The notes: generated from the sequence alone by a model not told the origin. A stretch of 64,000 nt of DNA from Streptomyces griseoaurantiacus (GCA_014656015.1 BNBP01000018.1:1-64000), one strand, 5' to 3'. Positions 51,458 to 61,514 are shown, numbered from the stretch's first letter. Made by a program: numbers and translations.

Positions 51458-52633
51458 ATGAGCAGCAGCACGGTCATCACGAACATCGCCACGCTGATCA
51501 CCAACGACCCCTCCCTCAGCGACACGGACCCCCTCGGCACCGTCCGGAACGCGGCCGTCGTCCTCGAGGGCGACCGCGTCGCGTGGACGGGTGAGGCAAG
51601 CAAAGCACCCACCACTGACAATCGGGTCGACGCCGGCGGCCGGGCGGTGATCCCCGGCTTCGTGGACTCCCATTCCCACCTGGTCTTCGCGGGCGACCGC
51701 ACCGAGGAGTTCCACGCCCGCATGTCCGGCCGCCCCTACGGCGCGGGCGGCATCCGCACCACCGTCGCGGCCACCCGCGCCGCCACCGACGCGGAACTGG
51801 AGGCGAACCTCACCCGTTATCTGCGCGAGGCGCTGCGCCAGGGCACGACGACGTTCGAGACCAAGTCGGGCTACGGACTGACCGTCGAGGACGAGGCCCG
51901 CGCCCTGCGGATCGCCGCCGCGCACACCGACGAGGTCACGTTCCTCGGCGCGCACGTCGTGCCGCCGGAGTTCGCCGAGGACCCCGCCGCCTACGTCGCC
52001 CTGGTCACCGGCGAGATGCTCGACGCCTGCGCCCCGCACGCCCGCTGGATCGACGTGTTCTGCGAGAAGGGGGCCTTCGACGGCGACCAGGCCCGCGCGA
52101 TCCTCACCGCGGGACGGGCCAGGGGTCTGCGTCCGCGCGTGCACGCCAACCAGCTCACGTACGGTCCCGGCGTGCAGCTCGCGGTGGAGCTGGACGCGGC
52201 CAGCGCCGACCACTGCACCCACCTCACGGACGCGGACGTCGACGCCCTCGCCCAGGGCGGCACCGTCGCCACCCTGCTGCCCGGCGCCGAGTTCTCCACC
52301 CGCGCCCAGTGGCCCGACGCCCGCAGGCTGCTGGACGCCGGTGCCACGGTCGCGCTGTCCACGGACTGCAACCCCGGCTCCTCCTTCACCAGCTCCATGC
52401 CGTTCTGCCTGGCCCTCGCCGTACGGGACATGGGCATGACCCCCGACGAGGCGCTCTGGTCGGCCACCGCCGGAGGCGCCCGCGCCCTGCGCCGGGACGA
52501 CGTCGGCCGGCTCGCCCCGGGGGCGTACGCCGACCTCGCCGTCCTGGACGCGCCCAGCCATGTCCACCTGGCCTACCGCCCCGGCGTCCCCCTGGTCACC
52601 GAGGTCTGGCACCGCGGCGTACGCGTGAACTGA
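51458..52633 (+). CDS. hutI: Imidazolonepropionase
   Basis: A 391-residue amidohydrolase that opens imidazolone-5-propionate to formimidoylglutamate. The metal motif is [19 protein letters not shown] (about residue 67). Further signatures are [51 protein letters not shown] and [23 protein letters not shown] 51458 has GAGGA four bases upstream. It follows hutF after 101 bp, so it is probably in the same transcript but not translationally coupled. Confidence 0.95.
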   Translation: MSSSTVITNIATLITNDPSLSDTDPLGTVRNAAVVLEGDRVAWTGEASKAPTTDNRVDAGGRAVIPGFVDSHSHLVFAGDRTEEFHARMSGRPYGAGGIRTTVAATRAATDAELEANLTRYLREALRQGTTTFETKSGYGLTVEDEARALRIAAAHTDEVTFLGAHVVPPEFAEDPAAYVALVTGEMLDACAPHARWIDVFCEKGAFDGDQARAILTAGRARGLRPRVHANQLTYGPGVQLAVELDAASADHCTHLTDADVDALAQGGTVATLLPGAEFSTRAQWPDARRLLDAGATVALSTDCNPGSSFTSSMPFCLALAVRDMGMTPDEALWSATAGGARALRRDDVGRLAPGAYADLAVLDAPSHVHLAYRPGVPLVTEVWHRGVRVN

Positions 52634-52690
52634 CCGGAACGGGGGAGACAGGACAGGGCGAGACGGGACGACAGGGCGGACAACAGAAGA

Positions 52691-52720
52691 GAGAAGGAGA
52701 AGGAGAAGGAGAAGGAGAGG
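52691..52720. repeat. GAGAAG hexanucleotide repeat
   Basis: Four perfect GAGAAG units (52691-52714) and one GAGAGG, inside a purine-only stretch between convergent hutI and the sigma-factor gene. Confidence 0.9.
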
Positions 52721-52748
52721 AAGGGCGAGGACAGGCAGCGGTGGGCCG

Positions 52749-53696
52749 CTACTCCTCGAGCGTCAGGCCCTTGCGCAGCCGGACCAGCGTGCGGGACAGC
52801 AGCCGGGAGACGTGCATCTGGGAAATGCCGAGCTCCTCGCCGATCTCGGACTGGGTCATGTTGGCCACGAACCGCAGGGAGAGGATCTTCCGGTCGCGCT
52901 GCGGCAGACCGGCGATCAGCGGCTTCAGGGACTCGACGTACTCGACGCCCTCGAGCTCGTGGTCCTCGTAACCGATGCGGTCCGCGAGCGCGCCCTCGGA
53001 GTCGTCCTCCTCCGGCTGCGCGTCCAGCGAGGACGCGGTGTACGCGTTGGAGGCGACCATGCCCTCGACGACCTCTTCGTTGGACAGCCCGAGGCGGTCC
53101 GCCAGTTCGGTCACGGTGGGCGCCCGGTCGAGCTGCTGGGCCAGTTCGTCGCCGGCCTTGGCCAGGTCCAGGCGGAGTTCCTGCAGCCGGCGCGGTACGC
53201 GCACGGACCACGAGGTGTCGCGGAAGAAGCGCTTGATCTCGCCGATGATGGTCGGCATCGCGAACGTGGGGAACTCCACACCGCGGCTCAGCTCGAAGCG
53301 GTCGATCGCCTTGATCAGGCCGATCGTGCCGACCTGGATGATGTCCTCCATCGGTTCGCTGCGGGTGCGGAACCGGGCGGCGGCGAACTTCACCAGGGCG
53401 AGGTTCAGCTCGACGAGCGTGTGGCGCACGTAGGCGTGCTCGTAGGTGCCCTCTTCGAGGGACTCCAGGCGCTGGAACAGGGTCTTGGACAGCGCCCGCG
53501 CGTCCACCGGTCCCACCTCGGCGTACGGGGGGATCTCGGGGAGTCCGACCAGTCCGTCGGGCTCGGTGAGGCTCTCGAAGTCCTCCAGCGCCTCGAGTCC
53601 TTCGAGGGACTCGACAGCGGGTTCGAACTCGGGTCGTTCCGGGGAGCGTGTCGACGTCGCCCTCTGGGTATGCGATTCGTCGAGCCGGGGTGACAT
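52749..53696 (-). CDS. sigI: SigB/SigF-family sigma factor (SigI-like)
   Basis: A 315-residue alternative sigma factor. Region 2 is LVKFAAARFRTRSEPMEDII, QVGTIGLIKAIDRFELSRG, then FPTFAMPTIIGEIKRFFRD. Region 3 contains TVTELADRLGLSNEEVVEGM and region 4 LSLRFVANMTQSEIGEELGI with SQMHVSRLLSRTLVRLR. This is the general/osmotic stress type controlled by partner switching. The divergent STAS and HATPase genes are the expected antagonist and anti-sigma factor. From memory the trio matches sigI/arsI/prsI of S. coelicolor, so the symbol is a suggestion. ATG 53696 is chosen for GGAGGA four bases upstream; ATGs at 53720 and 53708 are alternatives. Confidence 0.9.
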   Translation of the reverse strand: MSPRLDESHTQRATSTRSPERPEFEPAVESLEGLEALEDFESLTEPDGLVGLPEIPPYAEVGPVDARALSKTLFQRLESLEEGTYEHAYVRHTLVELNLALVKFAAARFRTRSEPMEDIIQVGTIGLIKAIDRFELSRGVEFPTFAMPTIIGEIKRFFRDTSWSVRVPRRLQELRLDLAKAGDELAQQLDRAPTVTELADRLGLSNEEVVEGMVASNAYTASSLDAQPEEDDSEGALADRIGYEDHELEGVEYVESLKPLIAGLPQRDRKILSLRFVANMTQSEIGEELGISQMHVSRLLSRTLVRLRKGLTLEE

Positions 53697-53946
53697 GATG
53701 TCCTCCATCGTTCTCGGCATGTGGCAGCCGAAGCCATACGTGCACTGCGGTGTGCGGCGCCTCCAAAGCCGGCCGTGGTCGATCGGGTGTCCCTACTAGC
53801 CCTACCCGGTTCCACAAGCCGGTTGCAAGTGCGCTTACCTGCGGCTTGTCCGGGTTTGTGCGTTTGTTCGGGTGTCGGGGGCAGTGGGGAGGGCGTAGTG
53901 TTCGAGGACATCAAGCAAGAGCCACGACGGTCGGGAGAGGGACGGC

Positions 53947-54318
53947 ATGGACCGCGGGACGGTCGGCAGCGCACAGTCGGGCCGGCTTCTGGTCGAGGTG
54001 CGCGAAGAAGGTACGAGCGCTGTCGTGACACCGGCGGGTGAGCTGGATCACCACACCGCCGATCTGTTGCGCGAGCCGCTCGAGGATTGCCTCGAGAAGG
54101 GTTTCTCGCGCCTGGTGGTGGACTGCTCCCGGTTGGAGTTCTGCGACTCCACCGGGCTGAACGTGCTGCTCGGTGCCCGGCTGAAGGCCGAGGCCGCGGG
54201 CGGCGGCGTGCATCTCGTGGGGATGCAGCCGGTGGTGGCCCGGGTCTTCGAGATCACCGGCGCCGATTCGGTGTTCGTCCTCCACGACACGCTCGACCAG
54301 GCTCTCGCCTCCGAGTAG
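53947..54318 (+). CDS. STAS-domain anti-sigma factor antagonist
   Basis: A 123-residue single STAS-domain protein of the SpoIIAA/RsbV family, likely the ArsI-type antagonist. AVVTPAGELDHHTADLLREP is the N-terminal strand-helix. The phosphorylatable Ser lies in LEFCDSTGLNVLLGARL. When unphosphorylated it should bind the anti-sigma kinase and free the sigma factor. ATG 53947 follows GGGAGAGGG. It is divergent from the sigma gene and upstream of the anti-sigma gene. Confidence 0.9.
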   Translation: MDRGTVGSAQSGRLLVEVREEGTSAVVTPAGELDHHTADLLREPLEDCLEKGFSRLVVDCSRLEFCDSTGLNVLLGARLKAEAAGGGVHLVGMQPVVARVFEITGADSVFVLHDTLDQALASE

Positions 54319-54708
54319 GCGGGAGCGGAGTGGAGCGCGCGCGGACGAGGGGGGCACACACGCGCGGACCGCACACGCGGTCCGCGGGGCGGGCGGGTGC
54401 CCGTCCGGTGTCTTCCATGACGTATGTGACGAGCGCGTCGCGATCGTCACGGGTTCCGTCCGAATCCGTGGGTGTTCCGCCGGTCGGCCCGGGCAGGAGA
54501 CATGCTGAACGTGCCGGTGGCACGGAAGGGCCGGCATCCCCGACGGTGCGAGCCGCGTCCTTCCCGTACGGGACGGTGACCTGCTCGCCGCCCGGAACGG
54601 GGACCCGCACATCGTCCGGAACGGTGGCGGGTACACCCTTTCGTACGGGTACAGAGTCTTCCATCGTGAATGAATCGTGAACTGGTGAATCGGTGAGGTG
54701 AAGCGCTG
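54319..54708. other. Intergenic region between antagonist and anti-sigma genes
   Basis: About 390 bp, relatively AT-rich at its 3' end. Two GGGTAC hexamers (near 54610 and 54647) resemble SigB/SigF-type -10 elements, but no good -35 is seen. ORFs on either strand here have poor codon statistics by eye and are not called. Confidence 0.4.
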
Positions 54709-55317
54709 ATGAGCACCACCCGGCCTTATTCGCCGGGCGACCGCGGCCCCGAGCCCAGCGGCGCTTCCGGGGCGGCCGCGGACGCGACGGCCTCCTCGGA
54801 GGGTCCGTCGTCCGTGCCGTCTGCGTCTTCCGCGTCCGCCGATCCACCAGGGGGCGGTGCGTCACCCGCCGCGGCCCCCTCGGGCTCCCCGCCGTCCGGC
54901 GGGCGGCAGGTGCGGCGGCTGAACTTCGACGGAGCGAGCGGTGTCGTGCCGCTCGCCCGCGACTTCACCCGGCAGGCGCTCTACGCCTGGGGGTGGCTGC
55001 CGGCCGATTCCGCGGACCAGCGGGCGGCGGCGGAGGACGTGCTGCTGGTCGTCTCGGAACTCGTCACCAACGCGTGCCTGCACGCCGAGGGCCCCGAGGA
55101 ACTGTGGATCACCTGCGACAACAAGGTGCTGCGGATCGAGGTCTCGGACCGGGGCGAGGGCCAGCCGGCGCCGCGCACTCCGCACCGGGCGGGACGTCCG
55201 GGCGGCCACGGCATGTTCATCGTCGAGCGGCTGTGCCTGGACTGGGGAGTCGTACGGTCCAAGGACGCCGGCGGTCCCGCGGGCAAGACGGTCTGGGCGG
55301 AGCTGGGCGCACCCTAG
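54709..55317 (+). CDS. RsbW-like anti-sigma factor / HATPase-domain protein
   Basis: A 202-residue protein. The first ~65 residues are a disordered Ser/Ala/Pro/Gly tail. The rest is a GHKL ATPase fold: N-box VLLVVSELVTNACLHAEGPE, G1 box VSDRGEGQPAPR, and GRPGGHGMFIVERL. Such proteins bind and inactivate a partner sigma factor and phosphorylate STAS antagonists. Its position next to the STAS and sigma genes suggests the PrsI-type role. ATG 54709 follows a GAGGTGAAG tract. The domain could also be one of the many orphan Streptomyces GHKL regulators. Confidence 0.83.
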   Translation: MSTTRPYSPGDRGPEPSGASGAAADATASSEGPSSVPSASSASADPPGGGASPAAAPSGSPPSGGRQVRRLNFDGASGVVPLARDFTRQALYAWGWLPADSADQRAAAEDVLLVVSELVTNACLHAEGPEELWITCDNKVLRIEVSDRGEGQPAPRTPHRAGRPGGHGMFIVERLCLDWGVVRSKDAGGPAGKTVWAELGAP

Positions 55318-55479
55318 CGCCGGGCTCCACCCCTCACCCGCCTTCCTTCGGTCGCCTCGGGCGGCCGCGCCTTCCCGCCCCGCACTCTCACGCCCGGAGC
55401 CTCGCGCCCCGGGCGTTCGTGCGTCTCCGTGTCGTCCGGGCCGCTCCTGCCACAGCCCCCCGCGAGGCGGGCACGCGAA

Positions 55480-55514
55480 GGGCGGCGGCATCCGTCCGCC
55501 GGATGCCGCCGCCC
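55480..55514. terminator. Strong bidirectional hairpin terminator
   Basis: A perfect 15-bp stem (55480-55494 with 55500-55514) and 5-nt loop lie between the convergent anti-sigma and peptide-transporter genes. Confidence 0.9.
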
Positions 55515-55537
55515 CTGGGCGGGTCAGTCGCCGTGCG

Positions 55538-57034
55538 TCAGCGCACGTCGCCCATCAACTGCTTGACCTTGCCGCGGTAGAGCCAGACCGCCGCGCCCGC
55601 AACGACGGCCAGCGTGGCCTCCAGGGCGACGATGCCCGTCGTGTTGAGGTCGACGCCCGCGATGGAGAGCAGGCCCGTGGTCGCGTCGCCCGCGGTGACC
55701 GCCAGGAACCAGACACCCATGAGCTGCGAGGCGTACTTCGCCGGAGCCATCTTCGTCGTCACCGACAGGCCCACCGGCGAGAGCAGCAGTTCGCCCATCG
55801 TCTGGACGAAGTAGATCGCCACCAGCCACAGCGCGGCCGCCTTGTGCCCGCCGTCGGCGATCCCCAGCGGCGCCAGGAAGACGAAGAAGGAGACGCCGAC
55901 CAGCATCAGGCCGGAGGCGAACTTCACGACCGTGCTCGGCTCCTTGCCGCGCCGGTTCAGCGCCAGCCAGATCGCGGCGAACACCGGGGCGAACGCCATG
56001 ATCAGCACGGGGTTGACCGACTGGTACCAGGAGACCGGGAAGCCCCAGCCGCCCACGGTGTTCTTCGCCGAGCTGTCCGCGAACAGCGACAGCGTCGAGC
56101 CGCCCTGGTCGTAGATCATCCAGAACACGGCCGCGGCCACGAAGAACCAGATGTACGCGGTCATCCGGGACTGCTCGGCGCGGTTCAGGGAGCGGTCCCG
56201 CTTGATGCGCGCGATCACGAAGACCGGAATGACCAGGCCGGCCACGGTGATCGGCACCATGAGCCAGTTCAGCGTGTAGACACCGGTCAGACCGATGATC
56301 GCGTAGAAGATCACGGCCGCGGCCGCCCAGGCGCCGGTCTTGCGCAGCGTGGAGGACTTCTCGGGGGCCGACAGCGGCATGGGGACGACGTCGGAGCGCG
56401 GGCTCAGGTGGCGGGTGCCGAGCAGGAACTGGGCGAGGCCCAGGCCCATGCCGACCGCCGCGAGCGCGAAGCCGAGGTGCCAGTTGACGTTCTCGCCGAC
56501 GGTGCCGATGGCGAGCGGCGCGGCGAAGGCGCCCACGTTGATGCCCACGTAGAAGAGGGTGAAGCCGCCGTCCCGGCGCGGGTCGTCCGGGCCGTTGTAC
56601 AGGTGGCCGACCATCGTCGAGATGTTGGCCTTCAGCAGGCCCGAGCCGATCGCGACCAGTCCGAGGCCGGCGAAGAAGGTGCCGGCCGAGGGGAGCGCCA
56701 GCGTCAGGTGGCCCAGCATGATGACCGCGCCGGCGACGGCGACGGTCTTGCGGGGGCCGAGGATCCGGTCGGCGACCCAGCCGCCCGGCATGGCGAGCAG
56801 GTAGACGAGCGAGAGGTAGACCGAGTAGATCGCGGTGGCCGTGGTGGCGTTCATGTGCAGGCCGCCCGGGGCCACCAGGTACAGCGGGAGCAGAGCCCTC
56901 ATGCCGTAGTAGGAGAATCGTTCCCACATCTCGGTCATGAAGAGAGTGGCCAGTCCGCGGGGGTGGCCGAAGAAGGACTTCTCGGAGCCGGGGATGCCCG
57001 GCTGGACCGAGTCCTTCGTCAGGCTGGACGCCAT
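55538..57034 (-). CDS. Proton-dependent oligopeptide transporter (POT/PTR2)
   Basis: A 498-residue MFS-superfamily di/tripeptide:H+ symporter with about 14 hydrophobic segments. The diagnostic PTR2 motif is FMTEMWERFSYYGMRALLPL near residue 32 (the ExxER/K proton-coupling region is EMWERFSYYG). The second signature is GSGLLKANISTMVGHLY followed by DGGFTLFYVGINVGA. ATG 57034 is chosen because AAGGA lies six bases upstream and the family N-terminus fits; the frame is open further upstream. It imports small peptides as nutrients. Confidence 0.92.
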   Translation of the reverse strand: MASSLTKDSVQPGIPGSEKSFFGHPRGLATLFMTEMWERFSYYGMRALLPLYLVAPGGLHMNATTATAIYSVYLSLVYLLAMPGGWVADRILGPRKTVAVAGAVIMLGHLTLALPSAGTFFAGLGLVAIGSGLLKANISTMVGHLYNGPDDPRRDGGFTLFYVGINVGAFAAPLAIGTVGENVNWHLGFALAAVGMGLGLAQFLLGTRHLSPRSDVVPMPLSAPEKSSTLRKTGAWAAAAVIFYAIIGLTGVYTLNWLMVPITVAGLVIPVFVIARIKRDRSLNRAEQSRMTAYIWFFVAAAVFWMIYDQGGSTLSLFADSSAKNTVGGWGFPVSWYQSVNPVLIMAFAPVFAAIWLALNRRGKEPSTVVKFASGLMLVGVSFFVFLAPLGIADGGHKAAALWLVAIYFVQTMGELLLSPVGLSVTTKMAPAKYASQLMGVWFLAVTAGDATTGLLSIAGVDLNTTGIVALEATLAVVAGAAVWLYRGKVKQLMGDVR

Positions 57035-57642
57035 GGTCGTTCCTTGCTGGTCGGGACGCAGTGCGTAGCGTTGCGCCCGGTGGGGGGAGGCCGGCACCGG
57101 CGGTTGACGCCGTTCACCCCACGCTCACGGGGTATCCGCTCCGGATCACGGAACGGGGACGGCGACCACCGGGATCCACGCCCCTCGCGTCCCGTGCGCG
57201 TCCTCGCGCACCGGCTCGGGGGCCCGGCCACAGGTCATGTCACTGCCGGCCGGCGGGGAACCGGCCGAGAGACGGCCGGCGGGGAACCGGTCCGTCCGGA
57301 CCGGTCGGTGTCCGGTCCGTCGCCCGCACGCAAAAGGGGCCCCGGCGGGTGGGCCCGCCGCCGCCCCGCTCCCGGCTGTCCGGGTTGTCACTACAGGCGT
57401 TCAAGCTCACGATACGGCACGGTCCCACCCCATATGGAAGGACTTGAGACACGAATCACAGGTACGAACGGAACCGAACATCTGTTTCGAAGCTCTGCCC
57501 CGGCTCCCACCCCGAGGTCGCAGGCGGCGCCGCGGAGCGGACACCCGGGAGAGCCGACCGGCCACCCTCCCAGGTCAAGGTAAGAGAGCGGGGGGGCCGA
57601 TCACCCCCTCGTCTCTTGCACTGCGCGGACTACCATCAGTCC
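57035..57642. other. Intergenic region between POT and two-component genes
   Basis: About 600 bp with no supported gene. GGCCGGCGGGGAACCGG occurs twice (57248-57264 and 57274-57290, 26-bp spacing), and several CCGGTCC/GGACCGG inverted elements follow. The last 30 bp hold a TACCAT -10 candidate (57631-57636) for the response regulator. Confidence 0.5.
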
Positions 57643-58320
57643 ATGACCCGTGTACTGCTCGCAGAGGACGACGCGTCCATCTCGGAGCCGCTGGCCCGCG
57701 CCCTGCGCCGGGAGGGCTACGAGGTCGAGGTGCGCGAGGACGGACCGACCGCGCTCGACGCGGGGATGCAGGGCGGCGTCGACCTGGTGGTACTCGACCT
57801 CGGGCTGCCCGGCATGGACGGCCTCGAAGTGGCCCGGCGGCTGCGCTCCGAGGGGCACACCGTCCCGATCCTCATCCTGACCGCGCGCGCCGACGAGGTG
57901 GACACCGTCGTCGGACTCGACGCGGGCGCCGACGACTACGTCACCAAGCCGTTCCGCCTCGCCGAACTGCTCGCCCGCGTCCGGGCCCTGCTGCGCCGCG
58001 GGGCCACCGAGCCGCAGCAGCCGCCCGCCACGCACGGCGTGCGCATCGACGTCGAATCGCACCGGGCGTGGATGGGCGAGGAGGAGCTGCAGCTCACGGC
58101 GAAGGAGTTCGACCTGCTGCGGGTGCTGGTGCGGGACGCGGGCCGGGTCGTCACCCGCGACCAGCTCATGCGCGAGGTCTGGGACACCACCTGGTGGTCG
58201 TCCACCAAGACGCTGGACATGCACATCTCCTGGCTGCGCAAGAAGCTGGGCGACGACGCGGCGAACCCCCGCTACATCGCGACGGTCCGCGGCGTCGGCT
58301 TCCGCTTCGAGAAGAGCTGA
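57643..58320 (+). CDS. OmpR/PhoB-family response regulator
   Basis: A 225-residue regulator. Receiver domain: acidic pair LLAEDD (8-10 region), phospho-acceptor Asp52 in LVVLDLGLPGMDG, Lys102 in YVTKPFRLAELLARV. The DNA-binding winged helix is LTAKEFDLLRVLVRDAGRVV and ISWLRKKLGDDAANPRYIAT. ATG 57643 lies six bases after TACCAT with no Shine-Dalgarno, so the mRNA may be leaderless. The histidine kinase gene follows after 15 bp. The signal is unknown. Confidence 0.93.
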   Translation: MTRVLLAEDDASISEPLARALRREGYEVEVREDGPTALDAGMQGGVDLVVLDLGLPGMDGLEVARRLRSEGHTVPILILTARADEVDTVVGLDAGADDYVTKPFRLAELLARVRALLRRGATEPQQPPATHGVRIDVESHRAWMGEEELQLTAKEFDLLRVLVRDAGRVVTRDQLMREVWDTTWWSSTKTLDMHISWLRKKLGDDAANPRYIATVRGVGFRFEKS

Positions 58321-58335
58321 CGAGGCCCTTCCGAC

Positions 58336-59625
58336 GTGCGCCGCCGTCTCATCCAGTCCACCCTCGCCGTCGTCCTCGTGGTGATCGCCGTCTTCGGCGT
58401 CTCCCTCGTCATCGTCGAGACCCGCACCATCAGCAACAGCGCCCAGGAGCGCGTCGACTCCGAGGCGCTGCGTCTGGCCAGCATCGTCGACGGCCGTCTC
58501 ATGGACGACGAGAAGGTCACCGCCGAGGTGCTGAAGGAGCAGCTCAAGGGCCAGGTCACCGAGGACAGGTACGCCCTCGTGAGCATGCCGGGCAAGGACC
58601 CCGTCGAGGTCGGCTCCCGGCCCACCGGCGACGTCATCCACGCCACCACCAGGGGCGAGGAGGGCGAGACGGTCCGCGTCGAGGAGCCCCGGTCCGCGGT
58701 GACCCGTGAGGTCGGCCGCACGCTGCTGATCATCGGCCTGGTCGCGCTCCTCGCGATCGTCGCGGCCGTCCTGCTCGCCGTGCGCCAGGCCAGCCGGCTC
58801 GCCTCCCCGCTCACCGACCTCGCCTCCACCGCCGAGCGGCTCGGCTCGGGGGACCCGCGCCCGCGGCACAAGCGCTACGGGGTGCCCGAGCTGGACCGGG
58901 TCGCGGACGTCCTCGACTCCTCCGCCGAACGCATCGCCCGGATGCTGACCGCCGAGCGGCGGCTGGCCGCCGACGCCTCCCACCAGCTCCGCACCCCGCT
59001 CACCGCGCTGTCGATGCGGCTGGAGGAGATCACCCTCACCGACGACCCCGACACGGTGAAGGAGGAGGCGACCATCGCGCTGACCCAGGTCGAGCGGCTC
59101 ACGGACGTCGTGGAGCGGCTGCTCACCAACGCCCGGGACCCGCGCACCGGCTCCGCCGTCTCCTTCGACCTCGACGAGGTCATCCAGCAGCAGGTCGCCG
59201 AGTGGCGCCCCGCCTACCGCAGCGAGGGCCGCGCCATCGTCAGCTCCGGCAAGCGGCATCTGCAGGCCGTCGGCACCCCGGGGGCGGTGGCGCAGGTGCT
59301 GGCCGCGCTGATCGAGAACTCGCTGATGCACGGCGGCGGCACGGTCGCGCTGCGCACCCGCGTCACCGGCAACCAGGCGGTCATCGAGGTCACCGACGAG
59401 GGCCCCGGCGTCCCCTCCGACCTCGGCGCCCGCATCTTCGAGCGCACGATCAGCGGCCGGAACTCCACGGGCATCGGCCTCGCCGTCGCCCGGGACCTGG
59501 CCGAGGCGGACGGCGGCCGGCTGGAGATGCTCCAGGCGAAGCCGCCGGTCTTCGGACTGTTCCTGTCGCGGACGCCGCTGCGGAAGACCCCGGCGGGCGG
59601 GGACTCGGGGCCGACGGTGCGCTGA
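58336..59625 (+). CDS. Sensor histidine kinase
   Basis: A 429-residue kinase paired with the upstream regulator. Two transmembrane helices (about 8-27 and 130-150; LLIIGLVALLAIVAAVLLAV) flank an extracytoplasmic sensor of about 100 residues. HAMP follows, then HisKA with His216 in ADASHQLRTPLTALSMRLE. The ATPase domain has the N-box ALIENSLMHGGG and G boxes DEGPGVPSD and NSTGIGLAVARDL. GTG 58336 is close behind the regulator stop. No ligand can be inferred from the sensor sequence. Confidence 0.93.
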   Translation: MRRRLIQSTLAVVLVVIAVFGVSLVIVETRTISNSAQERVDSEALRLASIVDGRLMDDEKVTAEVLKEQLKGQVTEDRYALVSMPGKDPVEVGSRPTGDVIHATTRGEEGETVRVEEPRSAVTREVGRTLLIIGLVALLAIVAAVLLAVRQASRLASPLTDLASTAERLGSGDPRPRHKRYGVPELDRVADVLDSSAERIARMLTAERRLAADASHQLRTPLTALSMRLEEITLTDDPDTVKEEATIALTQVERLTDVVERLLTNARDPRTGSAVSFDLDEVIQQQVAEWRPAYRSEGRAIVSSGKRHLQAVGTPGAVAQVLAALIENSLMHGGGTVALRTRVTGNQAVIEVTDEGPGVPSDLGARIFERTISGRNSTGIGLAVARDLAEADGGRLEMLQAKPPVFGLFLSRTPLRKTPAGGDSGPTVR

Positions 59626-59640
59626 GCCGTCTCCGGCGGG

Positions 59641-60171
59641 TCAGCGGCGCAGGCGCCCGGGCGGTGTGGTCTCCTCCAGGAACGATTCCGCGCTCGCCAC
59701 CGCCTCCTTGGCGGGCAGCGCGCGGAACACCCAGGTGCGGTACGACCAGAAGCGGAACAGCGTCGCGATGCCGATGCCGAGGAACTTGAAGATGTTGCTC
59801 TGCAGCGAACTGTCCCAGCCGAAGCCGTACGTGGCCACGTACAGCACGCCGTTCTCGATCACCAGGCCGGCCGCGCTGAAGAGCAGGAACAGGCTCAGTT
59901 CCTTGGTGCGGCCGCTCTTGTCGCGGTCCCGGTAGGCGAAGTAGCGGAAGCCCACGTAGTTGAACGCGATCGCGACGATCGTGGCGATGACACTGGCGCG
60001 CACCACCTGCAGATCGGTGGTGTGCCGCACGAGGTTGAAGACGAGCAGGTTGACGAGGAGGCCGGCCCCGCCGACGGCGCCGAACTTCGCGACCTCGCGG
60101 CCGAGGTGCTGAAGCCGCCGGCGCAGGGCACTGCGAGAGGTGCTCCGCACCCCCGTGGAACCATTGCCCAT
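59641..60171 (-). CDS. GtrA family membrane protein
   Basis: A 176-residue protein with four hydrophobic segments in the GtrA layout. It opens VAKFGAVGGAGLLVNLLVFN, then VIATIVAIAFNYVGFRYFAY carries the conserved N-x-x-x-R region, and FLGIGIATLFRFWSYRTWVF closes the domain. GtrA proteins are thought to flip polyprenyl-linked sugars for cell-surface glycosylation. ATG 60171 is chosen because the conserved domain starts about 30 residues later; an upstream start would add low-complexity sequence. It is convergent with the histidine kinase gene and divergent from purK. Confidence 0.85.
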   Translation of the reverse strand: MGNGSTGVRSTSRSALRRRLQHLGREVAKFGAVGGAGLLVNLLVFNLVRHTTDLQVVRASVIATIVAIAFNYVGFRYFAYRDRDKSGRTKELSLFLLFSAAGLVIENGVLYVATYGFGWDSSLQSNIFKFLGIGIATLFRFWSYRTWVFRALPAKEAVASAESFLEETTPPGRLRR

Positions 60172-60353
60172 CGTGTCGCCAGCCCCCGTCGGGTCGCGTC
60201 CGACGGCCGCCACCGGAGAGCGACCGCGCTTCCCCCATGCTAACCAGCACGCCCCCGCGAGGGCGCGAGCGACGGCCGCCCGCGCCGCGCCCTCACCGGA
60301 TCCCGCCGCACCCGGGGCACGGCGGGCGCCGCGCGCCGCTTAACCTGGGGGAC

Positions 60354-61514
60354 GTGACGTTTCCGGTAGTCGGCATGGTCGGCGGAGGCCAGCTCGCTCG
60401 TATGACACACGAGGCGGGCATCCCGTTGGGCATCAGGTTCAAGCTCCTCAGTGACACTCCCCAGGATTCCGCGGCGCAGGTCGTGAACGAGGTGGTCCTC
60501 GGCGACTACCGCGACCTGGACACGCTGCGCGCCTTCGCGCGCGGCTGCGACGTGATCACCTTCGACCACGAGCACGTGCCCACCGAGCACCTGCGGGCCC
60601 TGGAGGCCGACGGCATCCCCGTCCGCCCCGGCCCCGACGCGCTCGTGCACGCCCAGGACAAGGGGGTGATGCGCGAGAAGCTCGACGCGCTCGGCGTGCC
60701 CTGCCCCCGGCACCGCATCGTCTCCGGTCCCGAGGACGTGGCCGCCTTCGCGGCGGAGGGCGTCCCCGAGGGCGGTGAGGGCGACGGCTTCCCCGTCGTC
60801 CTCAAGACCGTCCGCGGCGGCTACGACGGCAAGGGCGTGTGGGTCGTGCACTCCGCCGCCGAGGCCGCCGAGCCCTTCCGCGCCGGGGTCCCCGTCCTCG
60901 CCGAGGAGAAGGTCGACTTCGTGCGGGAGCTGGCCGCCAACGTGGTGCGCTCCCCGCACGGCCAGGCGGTGGCCTACCCCGTCGTCGAGTCCCGCCAGGT
61001 CGGCGGCGTCTGCGACACGGTGATCGCCCCGGCCCCCGACCTGGACGAGGCACTGGCCCTGCGCGCCGAGGAGATGGCGCTGAACATCGCCAAGGAACTC
61101 GGCGTCGTAGGCCACCTCGCCGTCGAGCTGTTCCAGACCCGCGACGGACGCGTCCTGGTCAACGAGCTGGCCATGCGCCCGCACAACTCCGGCCACTGGT
61201 CGATGGACGGCGCGATCACCAGCCAGTTCGCCAACCACGTCCGCGCCGTCCTGGACCTCCCGCTCGGCGACCCGCGCCCGCGCGCGAAGTGGACCGTCAT
61301 GGTCAACGTCCTCGGCGGCGACTACCCGGACATGTACTCCGCGTACCTGCACTGCATGGCCCGCGACCCCCAGCTCAAGATCCACATGTACGGCAAGGAC
61401 GTGAAGCCCGGCCGCAAGGTGGGGCACGTCAACACCTACGGCGACGACCTCGACGACGTGCTGGAGCGCGCCCGTCACGCAGCCGGCTACCTGAGAGGGA
61501 CGATCACCGAATGA
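60354..61514 (+). CDS. purK: N5-carboxyaminoimidazole ribonucleotide synthase
   Basis: A 386-residue ATP-grasp enzyme that uses ATP and bicarbonate to convert AIR to N5-CAIR in purine synthesis. [20 protein letters not shown] is the PurK N-terminus, FDHEHVP the conserved segment, [18 protein letters not shown] the ATP-grasp lysine loop, and [18 protein letters not shown] the metal-binding and product region. GTG 60354 lies seven bases after TAACCT with only a GGGGGA stretch between, so it is probably leaderless. Its stop overlaps purE (ATGA). Confidence 0.94.
   Translation: MTFPVVGMVGGGQLARMTHEAGIPLGIRFKLLSDTPQDSAAQVVNEVVLGDYRDLDTLRAFARGCDVITFDHEHVPTEHLRALEADGIPVRPGPDALVHAQDKGVMREKLDALGVPCPRHRIVSGPEDVAAFAAEGVPEGGEGDGFPVVLKTVRGGYDGKGVWVVHSAAEAAEPFRAGVPVLAEEKVDFVRELAANVVRSPHGQAVAYPVVESRQVGGVCDTVIAPAPDLDEALALRAEEMALNIAKELGVVGHLAVELFQTRDGRVLVNELAMRPHNSGHWSMDGAITSQFANHVRAVLDLPLGDPRPRAKWTVMVNVLGGDYPDMYSAYLHCMARDPQLKIHMYGKDVKPGRKVGHVNTYGDDLDDVLERARHAAGYLRGTITE

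Noticed and set aside
54501..54578. A 25-codon ORF with GGAG before its ATG
   Set aside because: Arg-rich peptide, poor third-position bias and no context supporting translation.
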